From positions 186,001 to 250,000 of the forward strand of contig NZ_CP138332.1 of the NCBI RefSeq assembly GCF_033955345.1: a stretch of 64,000 nt of DNA, in the 5' to 3' direction. Numbering within the stretch: the stretch's first letter is position 1; each line of letters starts with the position of its first letter. The notes beneath the pieces were generated by a model that saw only the letters and a list, made by a program, of their open reading frames with translations, ran no database searches and was not told the origin of the DNA. This DNA comes from Sphingobacterium bambusae (GTDB lineage: Bacteria; Bacteroidota; Bacteroidia; Sphingobacteriales; Sphingobacteriaceae). Position numbers and translations under genes: made by a program. This document shows positions 36,936 through 45,728 of the stretch, one piece after another.

Positions 36936-37577
36936 CTATTGAAATACGATATCGCCAAAAAATTCGGGCAGGTGAAAATTAGGCTTTGGCCAGTCTATGG
37001 CATTCCAAGATAAAAAATGAGGATTGGGCAGTCCATCACCACATTTGTAAAAGTTGGCCTGTGCTGAAAGTCCCGACAGATGTGGGAGATGGCTATGTAC
37101 AAATACAGCAGTTGGTATATACATCAGCATGCTCCAGCGTTTGTTGTTTTGTTGACTTACTATAGATGTCGCCGTCATCACCGAGGTGATGACCTCCTGT
37201 CTTAAGCGAGCCCTATCGGCTTTTATTTTGGGACCATAGCCTATGAGCCCCGTTCCGGCTACGTTAAATTCGAGGTTGTAGTAATTGACTCCCTTATCAA
37301 AAGATATAAAAAACTCGACACAGCTGTCTTCCCATACCGACTCATTTGGGCGGACATATTGTGCCTTGATAAATTCCTCTTCGACCGCAAAATGCAAGAA
37401 AACACCTTGATTGTTGTGCGCGACCTGAAATTTCACTTGGGACTTATCGGGAAACTGATCGGGCCAATTCTGCTGGGACAACGCATGCCACTGCAGCACG
37501 CGCATTTGCCGAGCAACATTAAAATAGTCAAACTCTACCAGAGATACATCCAAGTATTCTACCGTCAATTTATCCAT
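36936..37577 (-). CDS. CBM9-like carbohydrate-binding protein
   Basis: A 213-residue protein made of one family-9-like carbohydrate-binding domain. Visible features include VWEDSCVEFFISFD (residues about 81-94), YYNLEFNVAGTGLIGYG, and the C-terminal NPHFLSWNAIDWPKPNFHLPEFFG. No signal peptide is seen, so it is probably cytoplasmic, unusual for a carbohydrate-binding module and consistent with an intracellular accessory role. It lies 5 bp after the phosphotransferase-type kinase, in one operon. The ligand is unknown. Confidence 0.85.
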   Translation of the reverse strand: MDKLTVEYLDVSLVEFDYFNVARQMRVLQWHALSQQNWPDQFPDKSQVKFQVAHNNQGVFLHFAVEEEFIKAQYVRPNESVWEDSCVEFFISFDKGVNYYNLEFNVAGTGLIGYGPKIKADRARLRQEVITSVMTATSIVSQQNNKRWSMLMYIPTAVFVHSHLPHLSGLSAQANFYKCGDGLPNPHFLSWNAIDWPKPNFHLPEFFGDIVFQ

Positions 37578-37582
37578 ATCTC

Positions 37583-38701
37583 TTAATTTTTGGTTTCAAA
37601 ACTATCCAGAAGAATACGCTTCAATAAGGGCGTATGCGCTTCCAATTCGGCTACTAATTTAAGCTGCGCTTGGGTGCGAACCAAATTATGTCCGGGATAC
37701 TGTATCTTGTAATAGGTGTCGCCATTCAGATAATCCGTCAGGAAGCGCACCGCTTGCATAAAGGGAAGCAGAAATACCCCTTCCAGCAGCGATTCAATCT
37801 CCGCCTCGTTGAGGAAGTCTTTTGCTTCTCGGATATAGCCTGCCGTGTAGGCCTTGAACAGCGGAATATTCAACAATATCTTGGCGGTATCCGCTTCATC
37901 CTCTGCCGCTGAATTGATGATAGTACGGATGGCATCACCAAAATCGTAGGCAACATAGCCGGGCATCACCGTATCCAGATCGATAACACATTGCACCTGA
38001 TCTTCCTGATCGAGCAGCACATTGTTGAATTTGGTATCGTTATGGGTAATGCGCAAGGGCAACTCCCCTGCAGCGGCACGTTTCAATATGCTACGCATGC
38101 CATCTTCGCGCAGGAAGATAAAATCCAATTGCGCGGCCACCTCCTGCAGTCGGCCAGCAGCATCAGCATCCATAGCCTCGCGCAAATTGCCCATACGGAA
38201 GTCTATATTGTGAAAATTGGGTAGCACCTCGATCAGGTCGCGCGCATCCAAATCGGCCAGCTGCTTCTGAAACTCGCCAAAGGCACGCCCTCCCGAATAG
38301 GCCTGCGCTTCCGTCTCCACAATATCATAGCTCTTGGTGCCTTCCAACAGGATAAACATACGCCAATAACCATTTTCGCTATCTTTAAAATAAAGGGATC
38401 CAGATTTTGTAGGAATCAAGGTCAAGGTACCTTTCTCGACGGCTTCGTCGCCCAAGTGTGCCAATTTAGCCTTGAGATGATCAAGCACGATCTTGGTATT
38501 GGACATAAGACCTTCCACATCGGAAAAAATGTGGTTATTAATACGCTGCAAAAGGTAACTTTTCCCTTGCAGCCCATCTGTCTTCACGCAAAAAGTATCG
38601 TTTATATGTCCAGAACCAAATCGTTCCACACTAATGACATCGCCATCAATATCAAAATGACTCACCGAATCTATAATCGTACTATCTTTGCAATCAAACA
38701 T
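37583..38701 (-). CDS. phosphotransferase-family kinase, NahK-like sugar kinase
   Basis: A 372-residue member of the aminoglycoside-phosphotransferase/choline-kinase fold. The N-terminus has GSGHINDTFCV and YLLQRINNHIF, as seen in N-acetylhexosamine 1-kinase relatives. The catalytic loop is ITHNDTKFNNVLLD (Asp and Asn) near residue 215, and the metal-binding Asp is in VIDLDTVMPG. It probably phosphorylates a free sugar such as an N-acetylhexosamine; the substrate is not certain. It is the first gene of a two-gene operon with a CBM9-like protein, downstream of a LacI-type operator, so sugar-inducible control is likely. Confidence 0.85.
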   Translation of the reverse strand: MFDCKDSTIIDSVSHFDIDGDVISVERFGSGHINDTFCVKTDGLQGKSYLLQRINNHIFSDVEGLMSNTKIVLDHLKAKLAHLGDEAVEKGTLTLIPTKSGSLYFKDSENGYWRMFILLEGTKSYDIVETEAQAYSGGRAFGEFQKQLADLDARDLIEVLPNFHNIDFRMGNLREAMDADAAGRLQEVAAQLDFIFLREDGMRSILKRAAAGELPLRITHNDTKFNNVLLDQEDQVQCVIDLDTVMPGYVAYDFGDAIRTIINSAAEDEADTAKILLNIPLFKAYTAGYIREAKDFLNEAEIESLLEGVFLLPFMQAVRFLTDYLNGDTYYKIQYPGHNLVRTQAQLKLVAELEAHTPLLKRILLDSFETKN

Positions 38702-38784
38702 AAAATATAATTAAAAATACCTTCTAGGTCTATCAGCTCGCAATATCACCAAATAATTATTAAAAACAAAAGGGCTAAATGAAA

Positions 38785-38796
38785 GCAAACGTTTGC
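38785..38796. promoter_or_regulatory. LacI-family operator-like palindrome
   Basis: GCAAACGTTTGC is a perfect 12-bp palindrome with the central CG pair typical of LacI/GalR-family operators. It lies 84 bp upstream of the kinase-CBM9 operon (minus strand) and 167 bp upstream of the CNNM/CorC gene (plus strand). The kinase operon is the more likely target. No LacI-family gene is in the window. Confidence 0.6.
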
Positions 38797-38963
38797 ACTT
38801 TTTTCAAAGCCTGTCTAAAGTGCGCCAGCCCTTTCTTTGCAGGCCTTTCAAGCACAAGAAATTGACATGGCAGAGACCGGTTATACGCAACAAATTGTTT
38901 TTTTAGCGGGTGCGCGCTTTCTATTAAAAAGATTTTGTATTTTTAGGAGACTAAATCAGCGAC

Positions 38964-40292
38964 ATGCTCACGGAAATCATCATAATTTTAGCATTAATTA
39001 TTTTAAACGGTATTTTATCTGCCTCTGAAATAGCGATAGTATCTAGCCGCAAGGCAAGATTGCAGGCAATGGCAGACAAAAACAACCATTCTTCGCAAAT
39101 AGCGCTAAAATTAAAGGAAAATCCGAATCAGTTTTTATCTACCGTGCAGATCGGCATCACCTTGATCGGTATCTTGACCGGTTTTTTCGGGGGTGGTAGC
39201 ATCTCCTCTTATCTGGCACTCCGGTTTAATGAGGTAGCTTTTCTAGCGCCCTATAGCCAACAACTGTCAATTATCGTCGTTGTGCTGTTGATCACCTATC
39301 TCTCGCTAGTCGTTGGTGAATTGGTACCCAAACGCATAGGTATGGCCATACCCGAGCGTTACGCCTCTTTTATTGCAGCGCCCATGCAGATCCTTAGCAA
39401 GATCGTTAAACCTTTTGTGTGGCTGCTCAGTGTATCTACGGAAACTATTGTAAAACTCTTAAACATCAAAGTATCGGAAAATTCGGTGACCGAAGAAGAG
39501 ATAAAGGCGCTGGTGGATGAAGGGGTAAGCAGCGGCGTTATTGAAAATTTCGAGCACGATTTTATGGACAGGCTCCTGATATTGGGCGACAAGCGAGCGA
39601 TAAACCTGATGGTGCACCGTTCGGAGATCGCCTGTCTAGACCTGCAAAACAGCCTCGAAGAAAACAAAGCCATTATACGCAAATCGGAACACACGGAATT
39701 TCCGGTTGTGGACGGCGGCTTTGACCAAGTGAAGGGCATTATCCATGTGAAAACATTTCTGCGGAAATACATTGATGAACAGCCTATCAATTTTCCCGAG
39801 CTGATACAGCCTATCCCCTTTGTCAACGAGAACACCTCCGCCTACAACATCTTGAATGTGTTTAAAAATGCAAAGGCGCAGCTTGCCGTGGTGATCGACG
39901 AGTATGGCATTCCGCAGGGAATTGTTTCCATTAAAGATATAGTGCGCACCCTGTTTGGTGATATGGATGCAACCGACCTTGGCCATGGCGAAGGCAGCAT
40001 CCGCAGACGTGAAGACGGATCTTTCCTAGCCGATGGACGCATACAGCTTAGCGATTTTATGAACCACTTCAGCTTGTCCTTAACCGAGGATGAGGAAGAG
40101 GAGCTCAGCAATATCACGACGCTGGGCGGATTGATCTTTTTGACGTTGGACCATGTGCCGCAGGAGGGCGAATATATACACTTCAAAAACTACAAGCTAG
40201 AAGTGATCGATATGGATGGCCACCGCATTGACAAAGTGCTCATCGAAAAACTATCTACCCTACGCCATGATATTCCAGAAAATGAAGACTAG
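38964..40292 (+). CDS. CNNM/CorC-family membrane protein (hemolysin-like)
   Basis: A 442-residue protein with an N-terminal DUF21/CNNM membrane domain (about three or four helices, residues 1-180), a pair of CBS domains (about 200-330, with FPVVDGGFDQVKGIIHV and AVVIDEYGIPQGIVSI), and a C-terminal CorC/HlyC domain ending near residue 435. Such proteins are usually labelled hemolysins, but characterised relatives act in Mg2+ or Co2+ export and homeostasis, controlled by nucleotides bound at the CBS pair. Its 3' end overlaps the convergent thioredoxin gene by 4 bp. Confidence 0.92.
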   Translation: MLTEIIIILALIILNGILSASEIAIVSSRKARLQAMADKNNHSSQIALKLKENPNQFLSTVQIGITLIGILTGFFGGGSISSYLALRFNEVAFLAPYSQQLSIIVVVLLITYLSLVVGELVPKRIGMAIPERYASFIAAPMQILSKIVKPFVWLLSVSTETIVKLLNIKVSENSVTEEEIKALVDEGVSSGVIENFEHDFMDRLLILGDKRAINLMVHRSEIACLDLQNSLEENKAIIRKSEHTEFPVVDGGFDQVKGIIHVKTFLRKYIDEQPINFPELIQPIPFVNENTSAYNILNVFKNAKAQLAVVIDEYGIPQGIVSIKDIVRTLFGDMDATDLGHGEGSIRRREDGSFLADGRIQLSDFMNHFSLSLTEDEEEELSNITTLGGLIFLTLDHVPQEGEYIHFKNYKLEVIDMDGHRIDKVLIEKLSTLRHDIPENED

Positions 40293-40594
40293 TGGGCATG
40301 AAGGTGAGGCTCAACCACTTCAATCAGGTTGGGCAGGGTCAATACGCCGCTCTGGCGCCACACCTGTTGCCCATTTTGGAACAGGATAAGGGTGGGCACG
40401 CCCTGTACCCGGTAACTGGCGGCCAAGGCATTGTTCTTATCCACGTCGATCTTGATGACAGATAGTTGATCTTTGTAGTGCTCTTTTAAATCCTTTAATA
40501 TGGGCGCCAACATTTGGCAAGGACCACACCATGTTGCCGAGAAATCCACCAATACGAGCGGATGTTGCTGAATAATATCGTTGAAAGTTGCCAT
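40289..40594 (-). CDS. trxA: thioredoxin
   Basis: A 101-residue cytoplasmic thioredoxin with the active site ATWCGPC (Cys29-ish and Cys32-ish), the cis-proline motif GVPTLILFQNG, and no signal peptide. It reduces disulfides in cytosolic proteins with thioredoxin reductase. It lies 39 bp downstream of the lysozyme-like gene on the same strand and may have its own promoter, since a TATCTTTA box occurs just before the start. It overlaps the 3' end of the convergent CNNM gene by 4 bp. Confidence 0.95.
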   Translation of the reverse strand: MATFNDIIQQHPLVLVDFSATWCGPCQMLAPILKDLKEHYKDQLSVIKIDVDKNNALAASYRVQGVPTLILFQNGQQVWRQSGVLTLPNLIEVVEPHLHAH

Positions 40595-40633
40595 GGGTTA
40601 AAGATACCGTTTTTAAGGTAAACATGTAGGCTA

Positions 40634-41482
40634 TCAATACGGGATGGCCAAATCTTCTAGATCTTCCATATCGCCTTTGAACATATTGATATCGACATTT
40701 CCCTTGATACCGCGCACCGACCCCCGCTCGGAGAACTGCCAAAAGTGCCAGTGTTTTTTGGGTTTGTCTACCCAAAAGTTGTAGTTAGCGATCCAAAGTA
40801 CATAATTGGAGAATTCCTTTTCGAGAAAGTCTGTAAAGTAACTGTCGCCCGAATAAAGGATGGGCTGCACGCCATAGTGCGCCTCTACTTCATCCAGCCA
40901 ACGCTTTAAACCCACCTTAAGAGAATCCATAGGCTGCCGGCGAGGTCGCTCCTCAATATCCAGCACCGGCGGTAGGTCGCCCGGTTTCAGTTGTACCGTT
41001 TCTATAAAATTACGCGCCTGGCGTCGCGAATTTTCGTTGGGCCGGAAATAATGGTAAGCACCACGCAATTTCGTTCGGCTGGCAGCGGCCTGCCAATTTT
41101 CATCAAACCGACGATCCTTCCTCTTCTCGCCCATACTGGCACGAATAAACACAAAATCTAGCGGAATTTCGTCGTGAATAGTATTGACCTCGATCCAGTT
41201 TACCTTTCCCTGATATTGCGAGATATCGATACCATATAGGTAGTCATCATGTCGGCGCATAAGATCCAAGTTGCGCTGTATATGTGCATTGTCGGTATAC
41301 TTCTCGCCGAGGTCGTCACCGTATATCCAACTTTTGACTGCATATTGCACATCTGTCAAGAACAGCACAGCGCCCAGAACAGCGACTGCCGTAGGTATGG
41401 CGATGCTCCATATCAAAAATTTCCGCTTATCATACGCCTCCTCTTTCACCTTGCTCTTGACCGTTCTCTTAGATTTTGCCAT
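40634..41482 (-). CDS. GH25 family lysozyme (muramidase)
   Basis: A 282-residue protein with a single N-terminal membrane anchor (residues about 24-45, after a basic KSKRTVKSK stretch) and a GH25 catalytic barrel. The family motifs are YGIDISQYQGKVNW (near 84), FVFIRASMG, GAYHYFRP and PPVLDIEE, whose Asp and Glu form the DxE catalytic pair, and HFWQFS near the end. It cleaves the beta-1,4 bond between MurNAc and GlcNAc. The anchor places it in the periplasm facing peptidoglycan, suggesting cell-wall turnover. Start ATG 41482 is preferred over 41503, as it begins just before the basic anchor. Confidence 0.92.
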   Translation of the reverse strand: MAKSKRTVKSKVKEEAYDKRKFLIWSIAIPTAVAVLGAVLFLTDVQYAVKSWIYGDDLGEKYTDNAHIQRNLDLMRRHDDYLYGIDISQYQGKVNWIEVNTIHDEIPLDFVFIRASMGEKRKDRRFDENWQAAASRTKLRGAYHYFRPNENSRRQARNFIETVQLKPGDLPPVLDIEERPRRQPMDSLKVGLKRWLDEVEAHYGVQPILYSGDSYFTDFLEKEFSNYVLWIANYNFWVDKPKKHWHFWQFSERGSVRGIKGNVDINMFKGDMEDLEDLAIPY

Positions 41483-41541
41483 ATTGCAGTGAAAATAGTG
41501 CATTTATTTTTTATTGACAACAGAAATCCAACAACACAAAC

Positions 41542-42426
41542 ATGCGCGTCTATAATTCCAAAGAATGGTTTACCGCTGCTGTCTTCTTTCATCGCAGCGA
41601 TACGTTTCGCAAACTATGGCCCTTCTTGCTACTGATGGCGCTCTATTCCTGGGGGATAGCCTACTGGGAATTAGAGTACCTCAAGTTATCTGAGAAAAGC
41701 TGGATCAAGAATATCACGATGGTGCACAGCCTGCTGGGCTTTGTGCTTTCGCTGTTGCTGGTGTTTCGCACCAATACGGCCTACGACCGCTGGTGGGAAG
41801 CGCGCAAGCAATGGGGAACCTTAACGAACATCAGCCGGTCGCTGGCCTACAAGCTGGATGCCTTTGTGGCTGCGGACGACACGCATACGCGAAGCTTTTT
41901 TCGCCGCGCTATCCCCCTTTATGCGGAAACGTTGTTTAACTTCCTACGATCAGACTATGTTAAGTTTATGCTGGATGAAAAAGAACATCCCGAGCTGAAG
42001 TCCTTGGATGATGGTAAACATGGCCCAAACCAACTGGCCGCGCTGATTTTCAGAAAGGTGCATGTGCTGTACACTGATAAACAGCTCTCCGGCGAACAGT
42101 TTATCATCTTAAACAACGAGCTACACAGCCTGACGGACGTGTGCGGCGCTTGCGAGCGCATCAAAAATACACCCATCCCTTTAAGCTACAGCTCTTTCAT
42201 CAAGAAGTTTGTAATCGTCTACTCGGTGACCCTGCCCATCGGCTATGTTTTTTCAATGGGCTACTTCGTCGTCGCTGCTGTCCCTTTTATTTTCTATGTG
42301 CTGGCTTCACTAGAACTGATCGGCGAATCCATCGAGGAGCCTTTCGGCGTCGATGCCGACGATTTGCCCATCGATAAGATCGCTGCCAACATCAAAAAAC
42401 ATGTCTCCGAGGTGCTGCAGCCTTGA
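41542..42426 (+). CDS. bestrophin family ion channel-like protein
   Basis: A 294-residue membrane protein of the bestrophin/YneE family. The signature FRTNTAYDRWWEARKQWGTL (residues 73-92) is typical, and four membrane segments are visible (residues about 25-45, 60-75, 215-235, 240-260), the last with FAMG-like FSMGYF. The bacterial members form pentameric cation or anion channels. Divergent from the GH25 gene (59 bp apart), and followed by tRNA-Ser. Confidence 0.92.
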   Translation: MRVYNSKEWFTAAVFFHRSDTFRKLWPFLLLMALYSWGIAYWELEYLKLSEKSWIKNITMVHSLLGFVLSLLLVFRTNTAYDRWWEARKQWGTLTNISRSLAYKLDAFVAADDTHTRSFFRRAIPLYAETLFNFLRSDYVKFMLDEKEHPELKSLDDGKHGPNQLAALIFRKVHVLYTDKQLSGEQFIILNNELHSLTDVCGACERIKNTPIPLSYSSFIKKFVIVYSVTLPIGYVFSMGYFVVAAVPFIFYVLASLELIGESIEEPFGVDADDLPIDKIAANIKKHVSEVLQP

Positions 42427-42504
42427 TTTGATCTGCTTTTTAAGGCTGAAATCAAAATAATCTACCTCATTTTCAACCCTTAAAACAATAGCACTAAAAT
42501 AAGT

Positions 42505-42535
42505 TTTGCAGAAAAGCATAGAATTTCTACTTTTG
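42505..42535 (+). promoter_or_regulatory. promoter of tRNA-Ser
   Basis: TTTG (42505-42508), a 19-bp spacer and TACTTTTG (42528-42535) match the Bacteroidota promoter consensus perfectly. It ends only 4 bp before the mature tRNA, so the primary transcript would have almost no 5' leader. Confidence 0.75.
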
Positions 42536-42539
42536 TCGC

Positions 42540-42627
42540 GGAGAGTTGGCAGAGTGGTCGAATGCGGCAGTCTTGAAAACTGTTGACTGTAACAGGTCCG
42601 GGGGTTCGAATCCCTCACTCTCCGCCA
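42540..42627 (+). tRNA. tRNA-Ser (TGA anticodon)
   Basis: An 88-nt tRNA with a 7-bp acceptor stem (GGAGAGT with ACTCTCC), a long variable arm as expected for serine, the anticodon loop CTTGAAA with anticodon TGA at 42574-42576, a T loop GGTTCGAATCC, and an encoded CCA end (42625-42627). Confidence 0.97.
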
Positions 42628-42630
42628 GAT

Positions 42631-42656
42631 AAAAGCAGCTTTTTTTAGCTGCTTTT
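42631..42656 (+). terminator. terminator of tRNA-Ser
   Basis: A 10-bp stem (AAAAGCAGCT, 42631-42640, with AGCTGCTTTT, 42647-42656) around a TTTTTT loop, followed by more T residues. Confidence 0.85.
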
Positions 42657-42677
42657 TTCTTTTAAGGAATACCTGAT

Positions 42678-42750
42678 TCGAACCGAAGCGCAGGCCGGGG
42701 TTCGATCCAGAGGAGGTTTAGGGCTGCGTGCGGGGCCGTGGGGCTAAACC
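42678..42750. other. GC-rich segment with two inverted repeats after tRNA-Ser
   Basis: Between the tRNA terminator and the next gene, base composition changes to GC-rich. Two inverted repeats occur: TCGAACC (42678-42684) with GGTTCGA (42699-42705), resembling a tRNA T-arm sequence, and GGTTTAG (42715-42721) with CTAAACC (42744-42750). No gene or integrase remnant is visible. Confidence 0.35.
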
Positions 42751-42769
42751 AATCCCGAGCGCTCCGCCC

Positions 42770-43630
42770 TTAGCGACTTGTCCTATATCTACCTATAATC
42801 TCATCTTTGCTTTCTGTATACACAGCATTTTCAGGAATGCTAAAAAACTCGTCCTCCCCTTGGATATCGTCCACCGACTCCACCCTCATTACCAATATAT
42901 ATTTCCCCCTCTCGCCTTGCTTCCCTGTTCCATCCACCTTGGTTGTCAGCTTGGTGACATTGGAGCCCGACATGTCCGAAGGAAGATAGAAATTTAGCGG
43001 TGACCGTACCGGCCAATGTTTATTTTCATACGTCAGATAGGCGCTATCCGGTGCAGTTGGAAAAGAGATGGCCATCTCGAATACTTTCGATGGTTGTCCC
43101 TGCTCATTGTCCAAGGCTTCACTGCTGTTTACATGGCGACCAAAACTCTGCCACTTCTCAGGTTGCCTATAAAAGACGTCCATCGTAAAATCTTCCAGTG
43201 GTAACTGGTTTACATAATATGTATTTGAACTATCTATATAAATTAGATAAGACTGATTTTTCGCAAGATCGAGGTAATAGCTGGGAGCCAAAACTTTGAT
43301 CTTTAATGTCGACGTTACATCTTGGCTCTTCGTGGTCGATGTCCTCGACACATCCAAGGAAGCATCTTCTCTTCTTAAGACCTTATCCTTGTTTATATAA
43401 AAGGTAAAATATTGAAATAGATGTGCTTGATCAAAAACAGGCGTTTCGCCCACTGCAAAAGAGTACATCCCCACTTTTACCCGTCCTCTGCCCAAGTCAA
43501 TATCCTGAGCTGCTGCGAAGAATACTAGGCACAACAACTGCCCCATTGATAACACGAATATACTAAGAGCGTGTTTATTAACTTTGTAATCGGATGCAAC
43601 ATACTGCTTGATTAGTTTATATATCTTCAT
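42770..43630 (-). CDS. secreted protein of unknown function
   Basis: A 286-residue protein from ATG 43630, with a hydrophobic signal region at residues about 22-42 (FVLSMGQLLCLVFFAAAQ). The mature part is beta-rich and predicted extracytoplasmic, with no recognised domain. A longer reading from 43651 is excluded because that ATG overlaps the -7 box of a clear promoter (43649-43680). It stands alone next to tRNA-Ser. No function can be assigned. Confidence 0.75.
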   Translation of the reverse strand: MKIYKLIKQYVASDYKVNKHALSIFVLSMGQLLCLVFFAAAQDIDLGRGRVKVGMYSFAVGETPVFDQAHLFQYFTFYINKDKVLRREDASLDVSRTSTTKSQDVTSTLKIKVLAPSYYLDLAKNQSYLIYIDSSNTYYVNQLPLEDFTMDVFYRQPEKWQSFGRHVNSSEALDNEQGQPSKVFEMAISFPTAPDSAYLTYENKHWPVRSPLNFYLPSDMSGSNVTKLTTKVDGTGKQGERGKYILVMRVESVDDIQGEDEFFSIPENAVYTESKDEIIGRYRTSR

Positions 43631-43648
43631 AAGATCGGCTTTATATTT

Positions 43649-43680
43649 CAAATATATTTGTTATAAAAAAAAATTCCAAA
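43649..43680 (-). promoter_or_regulatory. promoter of the secreted unknown gene
   Basis: On the minus strand, TTTG (43677-43680), a 20-bp spacer and TATATTTG (43649-43656) match the consensus exactly. The -7 box lies inside a 12-bp palindrome CAAATATATTTG (43649-43660). It decides the start of the gene at 43630. Confidence 0.65.
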
Positions 43681-43792
43681 CTCATTATTGATCATTAGTA
43701 CTTGGATTTTAATTCATTAGCTGTACAGAGAAGTACTAAATGCCACAAAAATTTAGGTAGGTTCAGTAGACGACAAAAAAGCTTGTTTAGCG

Positions 43793-45622
43793 CTATAAAA
43801 TCGATTTTAAGTAGGTAACCAAAACGGTTTCACTATCTAATCCTAACTTCTGTTTCAGCCGGTATTTTGTCATCCGCACACTTTTAGGTTCTACATGTAA
43901 CAAATGAGCTATTTGTTTGGTATCCATCCCTAAATAGAGATACGCGCAATACCTAAGATCCAATGCTGAAAGTTGCTGCACAGCACGTTCATTAAGCGTC
44001 TTAAAAAAATTAGGGTGAATTTCTTGAATTTGGAATTTCACTTTTTCGAAGCCACTATCCAAGATGTTTTCCTCACGGATTATCTGGTTGATATTTAATG
44101 TGCCCTTATCTAATTTCTCTTTTAGTTGTTGAAGTACCGTATTCTTATGATGGATGTGCAATTGATTAGTCATGACCTCATTCTGTAGTTTTTCTTGTTG
44201 TAGTGTCAGCAATTCCTGCTCGGCTAACAGTTTAGCCTGTGCCACCCTCTCCAGTTGCATCTGTAGTTCTATTTCGTTTTTTTCAGCAGCCAATTGTTTC
44301 TCCCGCTCCGACAAGTATTTTAAGCGATATGTATAGGTACGAAACATAAAAAATATGCCTAGAAAACCGATGATTGCAAGTCCGGCATACAAAAGTCTTT
44401 GTTTATGAAAACTCTTAGCTCGTTCCTTGTGTAGCAGTAATTCCTGTTCTTTCCTATCATATTGATATTGCGCTTCTAATTTTTTTGAAGTAGCAGCCTG
44501 TTCCTGATCAAACAGCTGTATGGCATAATCACCTGCTTGCTTCTGAAACGAAAAAGCTTTATCATATTGTTTCGTTGTTTCGTACAGCTCGGCCAGCCTT
44601 TCACAGATCGTTATCATCGTATGAAGATAGACCGGACTCTCCGTCAAGAGCGCGCTATAAGCCGTTTTCAGGTAATCCTCCGCTTGAGCGAAATTATGTT
44701 CATCTTGCGCGATATGACTCAACATCGCGTAAGCATTTGCTAGGAAGACCTGATTTCGAGGTGCCTTTCGCCCCGCTTCTAGCGCTTCGAATATCCGTGT
44801 TTTAAGTACATGTTTATTCTCTGGGTAATATTTTAAATAGTAACTAGCTACATTCAGCTTTGCGATAGCGTAAGTCCGACTTGCAATTTGACCCTGAAAT
44901 TGATGGTTTAACCTGATGGCGTCTTCACAAATCTTGAACACGCTGTCCAAATCAGATTTATCTTTGTGTTGATCATATTTGTAGGTGTAAGCTACGGCGA
45001 GAGCGGAATATGCATTTGACAACAAATTTTTGTCGCCCGATTTTTTCGCTGAAGCCACAGACTTAGCCGCATAGCGCAGCGTATTGTCCAAATCGTTCCA
45101 ATTGGTGTAAATGCTGTAAAGCAGGTAACAGGTCTTGGCTTTCAAAAAATCGTCGTCGAAATGTTCTGAAAGAGAAAGAACAGCTTGAAATAATTGAATA
45201 GCCTGTTCGTACTCTTCGTATTCATTAAGTAAATAGCCTTCCAAATAATTGCTATACGCTATAGCCAACTTATTTCTAGCCTTACTTGATGTCGCACGCG
45301 CCGAATCTAGGTAGATCTGTGCTTGCAGATAATTTTCCTCGCCAACACCTATTATCCCCTGAGCAACGTTGGCTTTGGTAAGCTCCGTCAGATTATTCTC
45401 TTTACCTGCCAATGCAATCAACTCCTTATTCTTTTCCGTTGCCCTATCATAGCGATCTTCTGCCCTCAATTGCTCGACCAACGACGTATAGATCTTCATT
45501 TTTGCCATTCCGTTAGTTGATGGCTGCTCCAATCGATTGATCAAACTGTCGATGTAAACGCTTTGAGCAAATAACAGGCGACTACACGATAAGATGCAAC
45601 ATAAAATAATCGCTTTTCTCAT
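43793..45622 (-). CDS. TPR-repeat membrane regulator with LuxR-type DNA-binding tail
   Basis: A 609-residue protein with a signal peptide (residues 1-19), an extended periplasmic array of tetratricopeptide repeats (about 50-360), one membrane helix (near 407-425, LLYAGLAIIGFLGIFFMF), a cytoplasmic coiled coil (435-500) and a C-terminal LuxR-like helix-turn-helix (LSALDLRYCAYLYLGMDTKQIAHLLHVEPKSVRMTKYRLKQ split across 548-590). The layout matches a Bacteroidota-specific class of one-component membrane regulators that carry signals from periplasm to DNA. Targets are unknown; the divergent neighbours at 45844-47483 are candidates because of shared promoter DNA. Confidence 0.88.
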   Translation of the reverse strand: MRKAIILCCILSCSRLLFAQSVYIDSLINRLEQPSTNGMAKMKIYTSLVEQLRAEDRYDRATEKNKELIALAGKENNLTELTKANVAQGIIGVGEENYLQAQIYLDSARATSSKARNKLAIAYSNYLEGYLLNEYEEYEQAIQLFQAVLSLSEHFDDDFLKAKTCYLLYSIYTNWNDLDNTLRYAAKSVASAKKSGDKNLLSNAYSALAVAYTYKYDQHKDKSDLDSVFKICEDAIRLNHQFQGQIASRTYAIAKLNVASYYLKYYPENKHVLKTRIFEALEAGRKAPRNQVFLANAYAMLSHIAQDEHNFAQAEDYLKTAYSALLTESPVYLHTMITICERLAELYETTKQYDKAFSFQKQAGDYAIQLFDQEQAATSKKLEAQYQYDRKEQELLLHKERAKSFHKQRLLYAGLAIIGFLGIFFMFRTYTYRLKYLSEREKQLAAEKNEIELQMQLERVAQAKLLAEQELLTLQQEKLQNEVMTNQLHIHHKNTVLQQLKEKLDKGTLNINQIIREENILDSGFEKVKFQIQEIHPNFFKTLNERAVQQLSALDLRYCAYLYLGMDTKQIAHLLHVEPKSVRMTKYRLKQKLGLDSETVLVTYLKSIL

Positions 45623-45728
45623 TACTCAAATGTATAAAATGTACCCTACAATATAAGTTGCTATTGCAAAGCCACCGAACAAACACAAAACATTGTAAAT
45701 CAAACCAAAGCAAACCAATGTAGTCATT

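Noticed and set aside
38964..40292. Hemolysin (toxin) annotation of the CNNM/CorC-like protein
   Set aside because: The DUF21-CBS-CorC layout indicates a metal-homeostasis membrane protein; the hemolysin label is historical.
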